Of a DNA stretch of 13,916 bases, positions 1 through 6,970 are shown in pieces. A program made the translations under genes and the position numbers. Location: contig JAGKSZ010000134.1 of the NCBI GenBank assembly GCA_018991295.1, positions 1 to 13,916 of the forward strand, written 5' to 3'. Below the pieces are notes generated by a model that made no database searches, had not been told where the DNA came from, and saw nothing but the letters and a program-made list of their open reading frames with translations. The stretch's first letter is position 1. Every line of letters begins with the position of its first letter. The stretch comes from Porphyrobacter sp. GTDB lineage: Bacteria; Pseudomonadota; Alphaproteobacteria; Sphingomonadales; Sphingomonadaceae.

Positions 1-75
1 CCCAGCTTTCGCTGGGATGACGGGAATGGGCAGAGCGCCATTGACCCCCATCGTCGCCCCGGACTTGATCCGGGG
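1..75. repeat. REP-like palindromes downstream of era
   Basis: Two perfect hairpins lie here. Positions 1-16 read CCCAGC-TTTC-GCTGGG. Positions 57-75 read CCCCGGA-CTTGA-TCCGGGG. The second 19-mer recurs exactly at 11072-11090, so it is a dispersed element and not a one-off hairpin. It sits about 95 bases past the era stop codon. It could act as a transcription end or mRNA 3' stabiliser for the lepB-rnc-era operon, but no T-tract follows on the minus strand. The element may continue to the left of the window. Confidence 0.6.
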
Positions 76-169
76 ATTGGCTTCAATTTTCTCAGGCTCA
101 CTTCAGCTGGCTAGCCATAGGGGATATGGTGGGACACCTTGTGCCACGCACCTTTAGCATTCTCCACCA

Positions 170-1117
170 TCACCGCACCCAGTCGAGCCCGATCTCCTCG
201 AACAGCTCCTTGTCCTCGGCCCAGTTCTCCAGCACCTTGACGTGCAGGAAGAGGTGCACCTTTACCCCCAGCACCTCGGCCAGTTCCGTGCGCGCCGCCT
301 CGCCGATCGCCTTGATCTTCGATCCCCCCTTGCCGAGCACGATCGCGCGCTGGGTGTCGCGGGCCACCACGATCTGCTGGTGGATTTCGACGCTGCCATC
401 TGCACGCACTTCATAGCGTTCGGGCCGCACCGCGCTGTCGTAGGGCAGTTCCTCGTGGAGCTGCTGATACAATTGCTCGCGGGTGATCTCGGCGGCGAGC
501 AGGCGTTCCGAGGCGTCGGAGACCTGATCTTCGGGGTACATCCATTCGGCCACCGGCATCATCCGGGCGAGGTGGTCCTTCAGTTCGGGAACGCCTTCGC
601 CGGTAAGGGCGGAGATGAAGAAGATCTCGGCAAAATCGACCTTCCCGCCAAGTTCCTGCGCCAGCGCGAGGAGCGGCTCCTTCTTGGCGCGGTCGACCTT
701 GTTGAGGACGAGGATCTTGCGTTCGGGCCGCTGGCTGAGCGTCTCCAGCAGGGGTTCCAATTCATGGCGGCGCTGCTTGATCGGATCGACCATCAGCAGC
801 ACGGCATCGGCGGCTTCTGCGCCCTCCCACGCGGCGCTGACCATCGCGCGGTCAAGCCGGCGGCGCGGCGCGAAGATGCCGGGGGTGTCGACGAGAATCA
901 TCTGCGTGGGCGCGCCATCCACTTCGTGCAGGGCAATGCCCAGCATCCGCGCGCGGGTGGTCTGCGCCTTGGCGCTGGTGATCGCGACCTTCTGGCCGAC
1001 GAGGGCGTTCACAAGGGTCGACTTGCCGGCATTGGGCGCGCCGAGCACGGCAACCATGCCGCAGCGGGTGGAGTGGGTCTGGGTTTCGGTCATGGCCGGG
1101 GCCATAGCGCCAAGCAT
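170..1117 (-). CDS. era: GTPase Era, ribosome assembly factor
   Basis: Era is a GTPase that binds the 3' end of 16S rRNA and helps mature the 30S subunit at the inner face of the membrane. The 315-residue reading shows the GTPase motifs in order: P-loop GAPNAGKS (26-33), TTRAR switch region (53-57), DTPG (77-80), NKVD (139-142) and SAL (169-171). A C-terminal KH RNA-binding domain follows, with HEELPYDSAV (221-230) and the GKGG loop (262-265). Length is normal for the family. The longest start is used here; in-frame ATGs at 1105 and 1093 also exist. The start at 1093 (MTETQ) gives the more typical short N-terminus. None has a clear Shine-Dalgarno. It is the last gene of the lepB-rnc-era order, but is separated from rnc by a 147-base gap carrying repeats and a parS site. 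Confidence 0.95.
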   Translation of the reverse strand: MLGAMAPAMTETQTHSTRCGMVAVLGAPNAGKSTLVNALVGQKVAITSAKAQTTRARMLGIALHEVDGAPTQMILVDTPGIFAPRRRLDRAMVSAAWEGAEAADAVLLMVDPIKQRRHELEPLLETLSQRPERKILVLNKVDRAKKEPLLALAQELGGKVDFAEIFFISALTGEGVPELKDHLARMMPVAEWMYPEDQVSDASERLLAAEITREQLYQQLHEELPYDSAVRPERYEVRADGSVEIHQQIVVARDTQRAIVLGKGGSKIKAIGEAARTELAEVLGVKVHLFLHVKVLENWAEDKELFEEIGLDWVR

Positions 1118-1140
1118 CCCGCTTGTCGAAGGTCAGCGCG

Positions 1141-1216
1141 GGCCAGACCCTTGCCAGCCTGCCGCCAGACCCCCTCCAGACCCCCCGCAGACCCCTGTCA
1201 GCCCCCTGTCAGACCC
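1141..1216 (-). repeat. 11-bp G-rich tandem repeat (G-quadruplex-prone)
   Basis: Read on the minus strand, which is the transcribed sense of rnc-era, this stretch divides without gaps into six 11-base units plus a 10-base seventh. The units are GGGTCTGACAG, GGGGCTGACAG, GGGTCTGCGGG, GGGTCTGGAGG, GGGTCTGGCGG, CAGGCTGGCAA and GGGTCTGGCC. The consensus is close to GGGTCTGNCRG. Runs of three to six Gs separated by loops of 5-7 bases fit the canonical G-quadruplex pattern, and a further GGGG lies at 1218-1221. The array lies between rnc and era, 13 bases from the parS palindrome. Function is unknown; copy number is likely to vary between strains. Confidence 0.85.
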
Positions 1217-1228
1217 GCCCCTGCGCAG

Positions 1229-1244
1229 CGTTTCACGTGAAACA
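1229..1244. promoter_or_regulatory. parS: parS centromere site (ParB binding)
   Basis: Positions 1230-1243 read GTTTCACGTGAAAC, a perfect 14-bp palindrome. Including the flanks, 15 of 16 bases match the widespread bacterial parS consensus TGTTTCACGTGAAACA; only the first base differs (C for T). ParB loads at such sites as a CTP-dependent clamp and spreads, directing origin segregation with ParA and SMC. The site lies in the rnc-era gap, 21 bases past the rnc stop. Chromosomal parS sites are usually close to the replication origin, so this locus is probably in the origin-proximal part of the chromosome (inference). Confidence 0.8.
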
Positions 1245-1264
1245 TTGCGGAAAGGCCGGCGCGG

Positions 1265-1954
1265 TCAGCCGAAGCGTTCGAGAAAGGCCTTGGCAGCGAG
1301 CTTTTCAGCCTCGCCCTTGCTGCTGGCGGTCGCTTCGGCCTCGCCCACATTGCGCACGCTGACCCGGACGGTGAAGCGGGCGGCGTGATCGGGGCCGGAG
1401 CGGTCGGTGACTTCGTAAAGCGGGGCCATGCGGCGGTTGCCTGCCGCCCATTCCTGCAGCGCGCTCTTGGGGGGCTTGGCCTTGCCGACATCGCCTTCCA
1501 GCTCGTGGGCCCACAGGCGGTAGATCAGACCTTGCGCGGTATCGAAGCCGTGCTGGATGAAGCAGGCGCCGATCAGCGCCTCCATCACATCGCCAAGGAT
1601 CTTGTCGCTGTCCGCCCCGCCATCATCGCGGGCTTGCTTGCCGAGGCGGATGTGCTGCTGCAGGCCGATCCCCCGCGCAATCCGCGCACAGGTCGCCCCG
1701 CTGACGAGGGCGTTGAGGCGCTGGGAAAGCTTGCCTTCGGGCGCATCGCCGGCGCGGAACAGCCATGCGGCGACCGACAGGCCGAGGACGCGATCTCCAA
1801 GGAATTCAAGGCGCTGGTAATCGGCAGCATCGGCCGGGCCGGAACCGTTGAAGCTGCCATGGGTAAGCGCCTCCAGCCAGGGGGCATCGGCGGCGGGGGC
1901 AAAGCCCTGATCGATCAGCCACGTGCGGGTGGCAGGGTCCAGCGTGCGGGTCAC
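1265..1954 (-). CDS. rnc: Ribonuclease III
   Basis: RNase III cleaves double-stranded RNA, including 30S rRNA precursors and antisense duplexes. The start chosen is GTG at 1954, giving 229 residues. It overlaps the lepB stop as GTGA and has GGAGA six bases upstream, which indicates translational coupling. A longer reading from ATG 2014 would overlap lepB by 64 bases and adds nothing conserved. The signature RLEFLGD is at 48-54, with catalytic Glu50 and Asp54. The second acidic pair is in GDVMEALIGA (Asp122, Glu125). The C-terminal double-stranded RNA-binding domain spans about 162-229, including SALQEW and the ASSKGEAEKLAAKAFLE helix. Arg instead of Ala after FLGD is, to my knowledge, usual in alphaproteobacteria. 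Confidence 0.96.
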   Translation of the reverse strand: MTRTLDPATRTWLIDQGFAPAADAPWLEALTHGSFNGSGPADAADYQRLEFLGDRVLGLSVAAWLFRAGDAPEGKLSQRLNALVSGATCARIARGIGLQQHIRLGKQARDDGGADSDKILGDVMEALIGACFIQHGFDTAQGLIYRLWAHELEGDVGKAKPPKSALQEWAAGNRRMAPLYEVTDRSGPDHAARFTVRVSVRNVGEAEATASSKGEAEKLAAKAFLERFG

Positions 1955-2784
1955 AGGCTGTCTCCGATCCGGTCCCAGCGTGCCGCGGAAAACCATGTCC
2001 ACGGCCTGGTCCACTCCGCGCTGCCATCAGTCGACCACACGATGATGCCTGCGCGGCCCACCAGCAGATCCTGCGAGACCAGCCCCACGCCTCCGCCCGC
2101 CGATGCCGGGAAGCGGCTGTCCATCGAACTGTCGCGGTTGTCGCCCATCACGAACAGCGTGCCGGGGGGCACGGTCCGCTCCGAATAGGCATCGGCCTGC
2201 GTCGGCCCGAAATCGAGCACCGTGTAGGAGCGGCCATTGGGGAGGGTTTCGCGGAAGGCAGGATAGCGGCACTGTTCGCCATCTGCTCCCGGCGCGGCGC
2301 TGCCGCCCCATGCGCAGCCGGTGTTGGCCGAAAGCGGCACCGCTTCATCGCCAAGCGGCGCGCGGGGCACCCGCACGCCGTTCAGCACCACCTGTCCGCC
2401 CACCACCGCCACCCGGTCCCCCGGCAGGCCGATCACGCGCTTGATGTAATCGCGCCTGTCGACAGGGTGCTTGAAGATCACGATGTCCCCGCGCTCAGGC
2501 GTGCCCGGCAACACGCGCCCTTCCGGCAGGGCCAGATCAAACGGCAGCGAATGGCGCGAAAAGCCGTAAGGCCACTTGGCCGCCAGCAGGTAATCGCCGT
2601 TCATCAGGCGCGGCAACATGCTTTCCGACGGGATCGAGAAAGGCGAGAATACGAATACCCGGAAGGCCAGAACCGCCACGAGCAGCTTGACGCAAAACCA
2701 CGCAAAGCTACCCCAGCCTTCGCCCGATCGGGCATCGGCTGCGGCGGAGGGCATTTCTCCGAGCGATTGGGTCTTTGCATCCAT
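1951..2784 (-). CDS. lepB: Signal peptidase I
   Basis: Type I leader peptidase removes signal peptides from exported proteins at the outer face of the inner membrane. The 277-residue protein has a single N-terminal membrane segment (about 28-48). The catalytic serine is Ser55 in PSESM, and the general-base lysine is Lys115 in YIKRVIGLPGD. The conserved GDNRDSSMDSRF box is at 214-225. Cys157 and Cys172 could form a disulfide in the periplasmic domain, as in E. coli LepB. The start at 2784 (MDAKTQ) is the best placed, although its GGAGG lies directly against the ATG. Met11 is an alternative, so the start is uncertain by a few residues. It is the first gene of lepB-rnc-era and diverges from pgi with only 48 bases between starts. 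No acpS, a frequent upstream partner, is present here. Confidence 0.95.
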   Translation of the reverse strand: MDAKTQSLGEMPSAAADARSGEGWGSFAWFCVKLLVAVLAFRVFVFSPFSIPSESMLPRLMNGDYLLAAKWPYGFSRHSLPFDLALPEGRVLPGTPERGDIVIFKHPVDRRDYIKRVIGLPGDRVAVVGGQVVLNGVRVPRAPLGDEAVPLSANTGCAWGGSAAPGADGEQCRYPAFRETLPNGRSYTVLDFGPTQADAYSERTVPPGTLFVMGDNRDSSMDSRFPASAGGGVGLVSQDLLVGRAGIIVWSTDGSAEWTRPWTWFSAARWDRIGDSL

Positions 2785-2832
2785 CCTCCATGCCCTTACC
2801 CGCAGCAGCACACTTGCGCAAAGGGGAAGACA

Positions 2833-4386
2833 ATGGGCGGTAAGGCAGACAGCACGGCGATGGCGGCGGCCTGGGCGGCGTTGCGGGCGCTGTCGCACCC
2901 GACGCTGGCGGACCTCTTTGCTGCTGACCGGGATCGCCCTGCGGCCCTCACGCGGAGGATCGCATGGCCGGTGGAGCCGGGCAGCGAGGCCGAGGTCGGC
3001 ATGCTGATCGATTTCTCCAAGACCCACCTTGATGAAGCCGCGCTCACCGCCTTTGAGGCCCTGACTGCGGCGGCAGGCTTTGATGGCCTGCGTGAGGCGC
3101 TGTTCGGCGGCGGGATTGTCAACCCGACCGAAGGCCGCGCTGCCACCCACGGCGCGCTGCGCGGCAGCGGCACGCCCGCACAGGTCGACGAAGCCGAGGC
3201 CCTGCTCGCTCGCATGGGCATGCTGGTCGAGGCGATCCACGAAGGCGCGCTGGGCGAGATCCGGCATTGCATCGCGATCGGCATCGGCGGATCGGCGCTC
3301 GGCCCGGCGCTTGCGATTGACGCACTGACCCGCGATCTGGCGCTGGTCGATGTCCATGTCGTCTCGAACATTGATGGGCTGGCTCTGGAACAGGCCTTCC
3401 GCGCCTGTGATCCGCAGACCACGCTGATCGCGCTTGCTTCCAAGACCTTCACCACCACCGAAACCATGACCAATGCGCAAAGCGCCCTGCGGTGGCTGGC
3501 CGAAAATGGTGTCGATGATCCGGGCGGCCGCGTGATCGCGCTGACGGCTGCGCCGGAAAAGGCAGTGGAATGGGGCGTCGATGAAACCCGCGTCCTGCCG
3601 TTCCCCGAAAGCGTGGGCGGCCGCTATTCGCTGTTCTCAAGCATCGGATTTCCCGTGGCATTGGCCATCGGCATGGATGAATTTGGTCAGATGCTCGCCG
3701 GGGCCAAGGCGGTCGACGATCACTTCCGCGTGGCACAGGGCCGCGCCAATGCTCCGCTGCTCGCGGCCTTCTGTGATCAGTATTACACCCGCCTTCGCGG
3801 CTGTCAGACCCGCGCGGTGTTCGCTTATGACGAACGCCTCGCGCTGCTGCCCGATTATCTCCAGCAGCTTGAAATGGAATCGAACGGCAAGAGCGTGACC
3901 GCCGATGGCAAGCCGGTGGACGGACCGACGGCCGCTGTCACGTGGGGCGGGGTGGGCACCGATGCGCAGCACGCGGTGTTCCAGTTGCTCCATCAGGGCA
4001 CGCATCTGATCCCGGTGGATTTCATCGCGTCCATTGCGCCGGGCGATGATCTTGACCCTGCGCACCACCGCATCCTTTTGATGAACTGTCTTGCACAAGG
4101 CGCAGCGCTGATGGCGGGCAAGCCTTCCGATGATCCTGCGCGCGCCTATGCCGGTGACCGCCCTTCGACCACCTTTCTGGTCGATGATTGCGATGCGGCG
4201 GCGCTGGGCGCGCTGATCGCCTTCCACGAACATCGCACCTTTGCAGGCGCGGTGCTGATGGGCATCAACCCCTTCGATCAGTTCGGGGTGGAGCTGGGCA
4301 AGGCGATCGCCAAGCAGATCGAGAGCGGGGAGGGGGATTTCGACCCGTCAACCCGGGCATTGATGACAGCGGCCGGCCTTGCCTGA
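2833..4386 (+). CDS. pgi: Glucose-6-phosphate isomerase
   Basis: Pgi interconverts glucose-6-phosphate and fructose-6-phosphate in the cytoplasm, linking glycolysis or gluconeogenesis with the pentose phosphate and Entner-Doudoroff routes. The 517-residue protein shows the sugar-phosphate loops IGIGGSALGP (149-158) and SKTFTTTET (203-211), and the family signature ESVGGRYSLFSSIG (259-272). Other conserved segments are MESNGK with the catalytic Glu349, the GTDAQHAVFQLLHQG segment with His387, and GVELGK with Lys490. Length is slightly below the 545-550 of enterobacterial enzymes, typical of the alphaproteobacterial form. The start ATG is preceded by a purine-rich AAGGGGAAG. The open frame extends upstream to 2467, but that part is antisense to lepB and not coding. 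It is divergent from lepB, so its promoter must overlap the lepB 5' end. Confidence 0.96.
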   Translation: MGGKADSTAMAAAWAALRALSHPTLADLFAADRDRPAALTRRIAWPVEPGSEAEVGMLIDFSKTHLDEAALTAFEALTAAAGFDGLREALFGGGIVNPTEGRAATHGALRGSGTPAQVDEAEALLARMGMLVEAIHEGALGEIRHCIAIGIGGSALGPALAIDALTRDLALVDVHVVSNIDGLALEQAFRACDPQTTLIALASKTFTTTETMTNAQSALRWLAENGVDDPGGRVIALTAAPEKAVEWGVDETRVLPFPESVGGRYSLFSSIGFPVALAIGMDEFGQMLAGAKAVDDHFRVAQGRANAPLLAAFCDQYYTRLRGCQTRAVFAYDERLALLPDYLQQLEMESNGKSVTADGKPVDGPTAAVTWGGVGTDAQHAVFQLLHQGTHLIPVDFIASIAPGDDLDPAHHRILLMNCLAQGAALMAGKPSDDPARAYAGDRPSTTFLVDDCDAAALGALIAFHEHRTFAGAVLMGINPFDQFGVELGKAIAKQIESGEGDFDPSTRALMTAAGLA

Positions 4387-4460
4387 GCGGCTGGCCGGTG
4401 GTGCACTCTTGCCACAGGCGATGCAGGGGATTGCGCGGAGTTGTTGGGTTATTCCGTCTC

Positions 4461-4497
4461 GGAACAGTCATATTTCCTGAACCGGGAAGATTGTTCC
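4461..4497. repeat. Nested inverted repeat upstream of the TonB-like gene
   Basis: In the 250-base gap after pgi, GGAACA (4461-4466) pairs with TGTTCC (4492-4497). Inside it TTCC and GGAA form a second, nested stem around TGAACCG. It could be an operator or an RNA stem. There is no T-tract, so it is not a plain terminator, and the GAAC spacing does not fit the alphaproteobacterial LexA box (GTTC-N7-GTTC). Confidence 0.35.
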
Positions 4498-4555
4498 ACA
4501 CGATCGGAGCTGATCTGCAATAATCCACCTATTCACACGCCTTGCCGTGTTCGAT

Positions 4556-4613
4556 TTGCGCACCTTGCAAGAATGCGTATGTTGGCAGACATCCGGCGTT
4601 AATCTTGCGCCGG
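4556..4613 (+). promoter_or_regulatory. Possible promoter and leader hairpin of the TonB-like gene
   Basis: TTGCGC (4556-4561) and TATGTT (4578-4583), 16 bases apart, make a plausible but weak sigma-70 pair. A perfect hairpin CCGGCG-TTAATCTTG-CGCCGG follows at 4593-4613, ending 23 bases before the ATG. The hairpin is seen directly; the promoter is an inference. Confidence 0.25.
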
Positions 4614-4636
4614 TCCCCCTCAGCAAGGCACCATCG

Positions 4637-5035
4637 ATGAAGACTGCGCTCACCCTGTCTGCTTTTGCCACTCTTGCGTTTCTGGCTGCGCCCGCGCTTG
4701 CCGATGATGCGAAGGCAAATGAGGGGACGGCGCGTTCGCGGGTGAAGCCTGCGCGGCTGATCGAGTTCACCGGCAACCGCGAATTCCTCAAGGAATCCTC
4801 GCGCCTGCGCGTGTGGCGCGGCGAGGTTGGTTACACGCTGTCAGTCAACGCAGCAGGCACGCCCATCGAATGCAAGCTGACTGAAGAATTCCGGATGAAT
4901 TACGTCAACAGCAAGCTTTGCGAAGTCCTGCTGCGCACCCACAGTTTTGAACCCGCACAGGATGCCAGCGGCACGGCCGTGGCCGGAACCTATGAGGGCC
5001 GCCTCAACTATCTGGAAATGCGCGAGAAGGAATAG
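4637..5035 (+). CDS. Small secreted protein with TonB C-terminal-like domain
   Basis: A 132-residue exported protein. The N-terminus MKTALTLSAFATLAFLAAPA is a classical Sec signal peptide, with likely cleavage after ALA at 20-22. The mature part ends in a segment with the look of a TonB C-terminal domain: GEVGYTLSVNAAGTPIEC, a second cysteine in NSKLCEVLL, then FEPAQDASGTAVAGTYEGRLNYL. The G-V-G-Y strand, the paired cysteines and the F-PA-D-GT-V-Y ending match the family. It lacks the proline-rich spacer and membrane anchor of a true energy-transducing TonB, so it is probably a free periplasmic protein, perhaps a receptor-interacting or scaffold domain. The start at 4637 is chosen for the signal peptide and an AAGG seven bases upstream. 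An in-frame ATG at 4547 would bury the signal peptide. Specific function unknown. Confidence 0.7.
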   Translation: MKTALTLSAFATLAFLAAPALADDAKANEGTARSRVKPARLIEFTGNREFLKESSRLRVWRGEVGYTLSVNAAGTPIECKLTEEFRMNYVNSKLCEVLLRTHSFEPAQDASGTAVAGTYEGRLNYLEMREKE

Positions 5036-5063
5036 GTTGCCCTAGGGCTCCTGCGATAATCCT

Positions 5064-5271
5064 TTGACATTTCGCGTTGCAGCGCCCATCTGGCGCTTAT
5101 CGAAGCGCGCTAGCCATGCGTGAAGCGGCGGACCTTTTGCAAATATCCGCCCCGGCCGCGCCTCGGTTTTTCCCAAGGACTTCCCTTTTCACGCGGGCGG
5201 TTTGAACCCCCGCGCCGCGCGCCCCGTATGGGTCTGCGCGCGTCGCAGATTATTTGCGAGTTATTGAAATC
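5064..5271 (+). promoter_or_regulatory. Promoter and long structured leader of the helicase gene
   Basis: A perfect -35 box TTGACA (5064-5069) is followed 17 bases later by a weak -10 CATCTG (5087-5092). Transcription from about 5099 would leave a leader of roughly 170 bases. The leader has a strong hairpin, CGCGGG (5192-5197) with CCCGCG (5209-5214), whose inner GGTT-TG-AACC is also self-complementary. No gene fits in this stretch. Long leaders are common on cold-induced DEAD-box helicase genes, but regulation here is inferred. Confidence 0.4.
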
Positions 5272-6867
5272 ATGACCACTTTTGCTGACCTCGGGCTGTC
5301 GCAGCCCGTGCTGCAGGCCCTCGACATGAAGGGCTACAATACGCCGACCCCGATTCAGGAACAGGCCATCCCCCCCGTTTTGAAGGGCCGCGATCTGCTG
5401 GGCATTGCCCAGACCGGCACCGGCAAGACCGCCGCCTTCATGCTCCCCAGCATTGATCGCCTGCGGGAAGCGGAAAAGCCGATCCCCTTCAAGTCCTGCC
5501 GGATGCTGGTGCTGGCCCCGACCCGCGAACTGGCGGTGCAGATTGCCGACAGCGCCAAGGATTACGGCGCGCTGGCGGGCCTCAAGGTGCAGTGCATCGT
5601 TGGCGGCACGTCGGTGGGCAAGGATCGCAACAAGCTGCACCGCGGCACCGACATTCTGGTCGCAACGCCGGGCCGCCTGCTCGATCTGATCGACCAGAAG
5701 GCGTTCAACCTCAACGGCATTGAAGTGCTGGTGCTGGACGAGGCCGACCAGATGCTCGACCTCGGTTTCATTCACGCCCTGCGCAAGATCCGCGAACTGG
5801 CACCCAAGAACCGGCAGACGCTGTTCTTCAGCGCGACCATGCCCAAGGCGATCAAGGAACTGGTGAGCGGCTATTGCAACAATCCGGTGCAGGTTTCGGT
5901 CACGCCTGAAAGCACGACGGCGGAACGCATCGACCAATATCTGTTCATGGTGCAGCAGGACGAAAAGCTGAGCCTGCTCCAGATGATCCTGCAGCGCCGC
6001 CATGCAGTGCCGGGCGATTTTGAACGCATCCTGATCTTCACCCGCACCAAGCATGGCGCGGACCGGGTGGTGAAGAAGCTGAGCCAGGCCGGGATCGAGG
6101 CGAACGCCATCCACGGCAACAAGTCGCAGCCCCAGCGCCAGCGCGCGCTCGATGAATTCCGCAAGGCCCGCGTGCCGATCCTGATTGCGACCGATGTCGC
6201 CGCGCGCGGGATCGACATTCCGGGCGTGAGCCACGTGATCAATTACGAACTGCCCAACGTGCCTGAACAATATGTCCACCGCATCGGGCGCACGGCGCGG
6301 GCGGGGCGCGATGGGGTGGCGATTGCCTTCTGTGCCGAGGATGAACGCGCTTACCTCAAGGACATCCGCAAGGTGACGGGCGCAGAGCTTGATCGGCTCC
6401 CGCTCCCGGACAATTTCCGCGCCGTGGTGGAAGGCGAAGGCCCGGAAAAGCCCGCGCCGCGTGTGCCCATGAAGCGCGTGCAGCCGCGTCCGCTCGGCCA
6501 GCGCAAGCCTCAGGGTCAGGGGGAACGCCGTCCGCAGCAGGGCGAACAGCGCCGTGCCGCAGGTGCGCCTCAGGGCGAGCACAGGGGTGAGCGGCGTCCG
6601 CAAGGTGATCGGCGCGCGCCGCATGGTGAACAGCGCGGTGAGCCGCGCCGGGCTGAGGGCGAGCGTCGCCCGCAGCAGGGTGGCAAGCCTTCGCAGGGCG
6701 CTCGTCCTCAGGGCGGCAATGGTGGCGGCCAGCACCGCGGCGGGCAGGGACGTCCGCAAGGACAGGGCCATGGCGCCGCCGGGAACGGTGGCGGTGGCAA
6801 TCGCGGTCGTGGGGGGCGTGGCCGGCCGGGCGGCGGCGGTGGGCGTCCGCGCGCCGCGCAGGGCTGA
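5272..6867 (+). CDS. rhlE: DEAD-box ATP-dependent RNA helicase, RhlE type
   Basis: This cytoplasmic ATP-driven RNA helicase acts in ribosome assembly or RNA turnover, often important in the cold. The 531 residues divide into a helicase core (about 1-385) and a disordered tail. Core motifs are in order: FADLGLS with the Q motif (GYNTPTPIQ, 21-29), AQTGTGKT (46-53), PTRELA (83-88), TPGR (132-135), DEAD (156-159), SAT (187-189), IFTRTK (255-260), ATDVAARGID (306-315) and HRIGRTAR (336-343). The tail of about 145 residues has repeated RRPQQGEQR/RPQG-like blocks that turn into Gly-rich GGGGNRGRGGRGRP, which suits RNA binding. The start is ATG 5272; a TTG 18 bases upstream is possible but adds nothing conserved. 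It is monocistronic by appearance, with its own leader and a possible terminator. Confidence 0.95.
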   Translation: MTTFADLGLSQPVLQALDMKGYNTPTPIQEQAIPPVLKGRDLLGIAQTGTGKTAAFMLPSIDRLREAEKPIPFKSCRMLVLAPTRELAVQIADSAKDYGALAGLKVQCIVGGTSVGKDRNKLHRGTDILVATPGRLLDLIDQKAFNLNGIEVLVLDEADQMLDLGFIHALRKIRELAPKNRQTLFFSATMPKAIKELVSGYCNNPVQVSVTPESTTAERIDQYLFMVQQDEKLSLLQMILQRRHAVPGDFERILIFTRTKHGADRVVKKLSQAGIEANAIHGNKSQPQRQRALDEFRKARVPILIATDVAARGIDIPGVSHVINYELPNVPEQYVHRIGRTARAGRDGVAIAFCAEDERAYLKDIRKVTGAELDRLPLPDNFRAVVEGEGPEKPAPRVPMKRVQPRPLGQRKPQGQGERRPQQGEQRRAAGAPQGEHRGERRPQGDRRAPHGEQRGEPRRAEGERRPQQGGKPSQGARPQGGNGGGQHRGGQGRPQGQGHGAAGNGGGGNRGRGGRGRPGGGGGRPRAAQG

Positions 6868-6902
6868 CACGGCCCGCCCATACGTCTGAAGCAGAGCATT
6901 TT

Positions 6903-6932
6903 GGGCCTCGATGGTTGCCGCCATCGGGGCCT
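6903..6932 (+). terminator. Hairpin after the helicase gene
   Basis: GGCCTCGATGG (6904-6914) pairs with CCATCGGGGCC (6921-6931) over 11 bp with one G-T wobble, around a TTGCCG loop. It lies 36 bases past the helicase stop and 39 bases before the gor start. Only TT follows, so termination is likely weak or Rho-assisted; it could instead be a 3' stabilising stem. Confidence 0.45.
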
Positions 6933-6970
6933 TCGCCCATATGCGCTGCGAACCTTGCGGGAGCAGCGTA

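Noticed and set aside
129..147. Terminator of era (GTGG...CCAC hairpin)
   Set aside because: The stem is interrupted by a mismatch and has no T-tract on the minus strand; the REP hairpin at 57-75 is a better candidate end.
1118..1132. Fragment of the REP arm (GCTTGTCGAAGG) upstream of era
   Set aside because: Only about 12 bases match one arm and no partner arm is present, so it may be coincidence.
1141..1216. CRISPR array or replication-origin iterons
   Set aside because: Units are directly adjacent 11-mers without spacers, and no DnaA boxes or initiator gene were seen nearby.
1951..3480. 509-codon minus-strand open frame appearing to extend lepB far upstream
   Set aside because: Only the part below 2784 is signal peptidase; the rest is antisense to pgi, has no family features, and is open only because of high GC content.
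4373..4398. Terminator of pgi (CGGCC...GGCCG)
   Set aside because: The stem is short, overlaps the stop codon and has no T-tract.
5110..6924. 604-codon minus-strand open frame opposite the helicase gene
   Set aside because: It is antisense to a fully conserved helicase, and its His/Arg/Ala-rich translation is the usual shadow of GC-rich codon bias.
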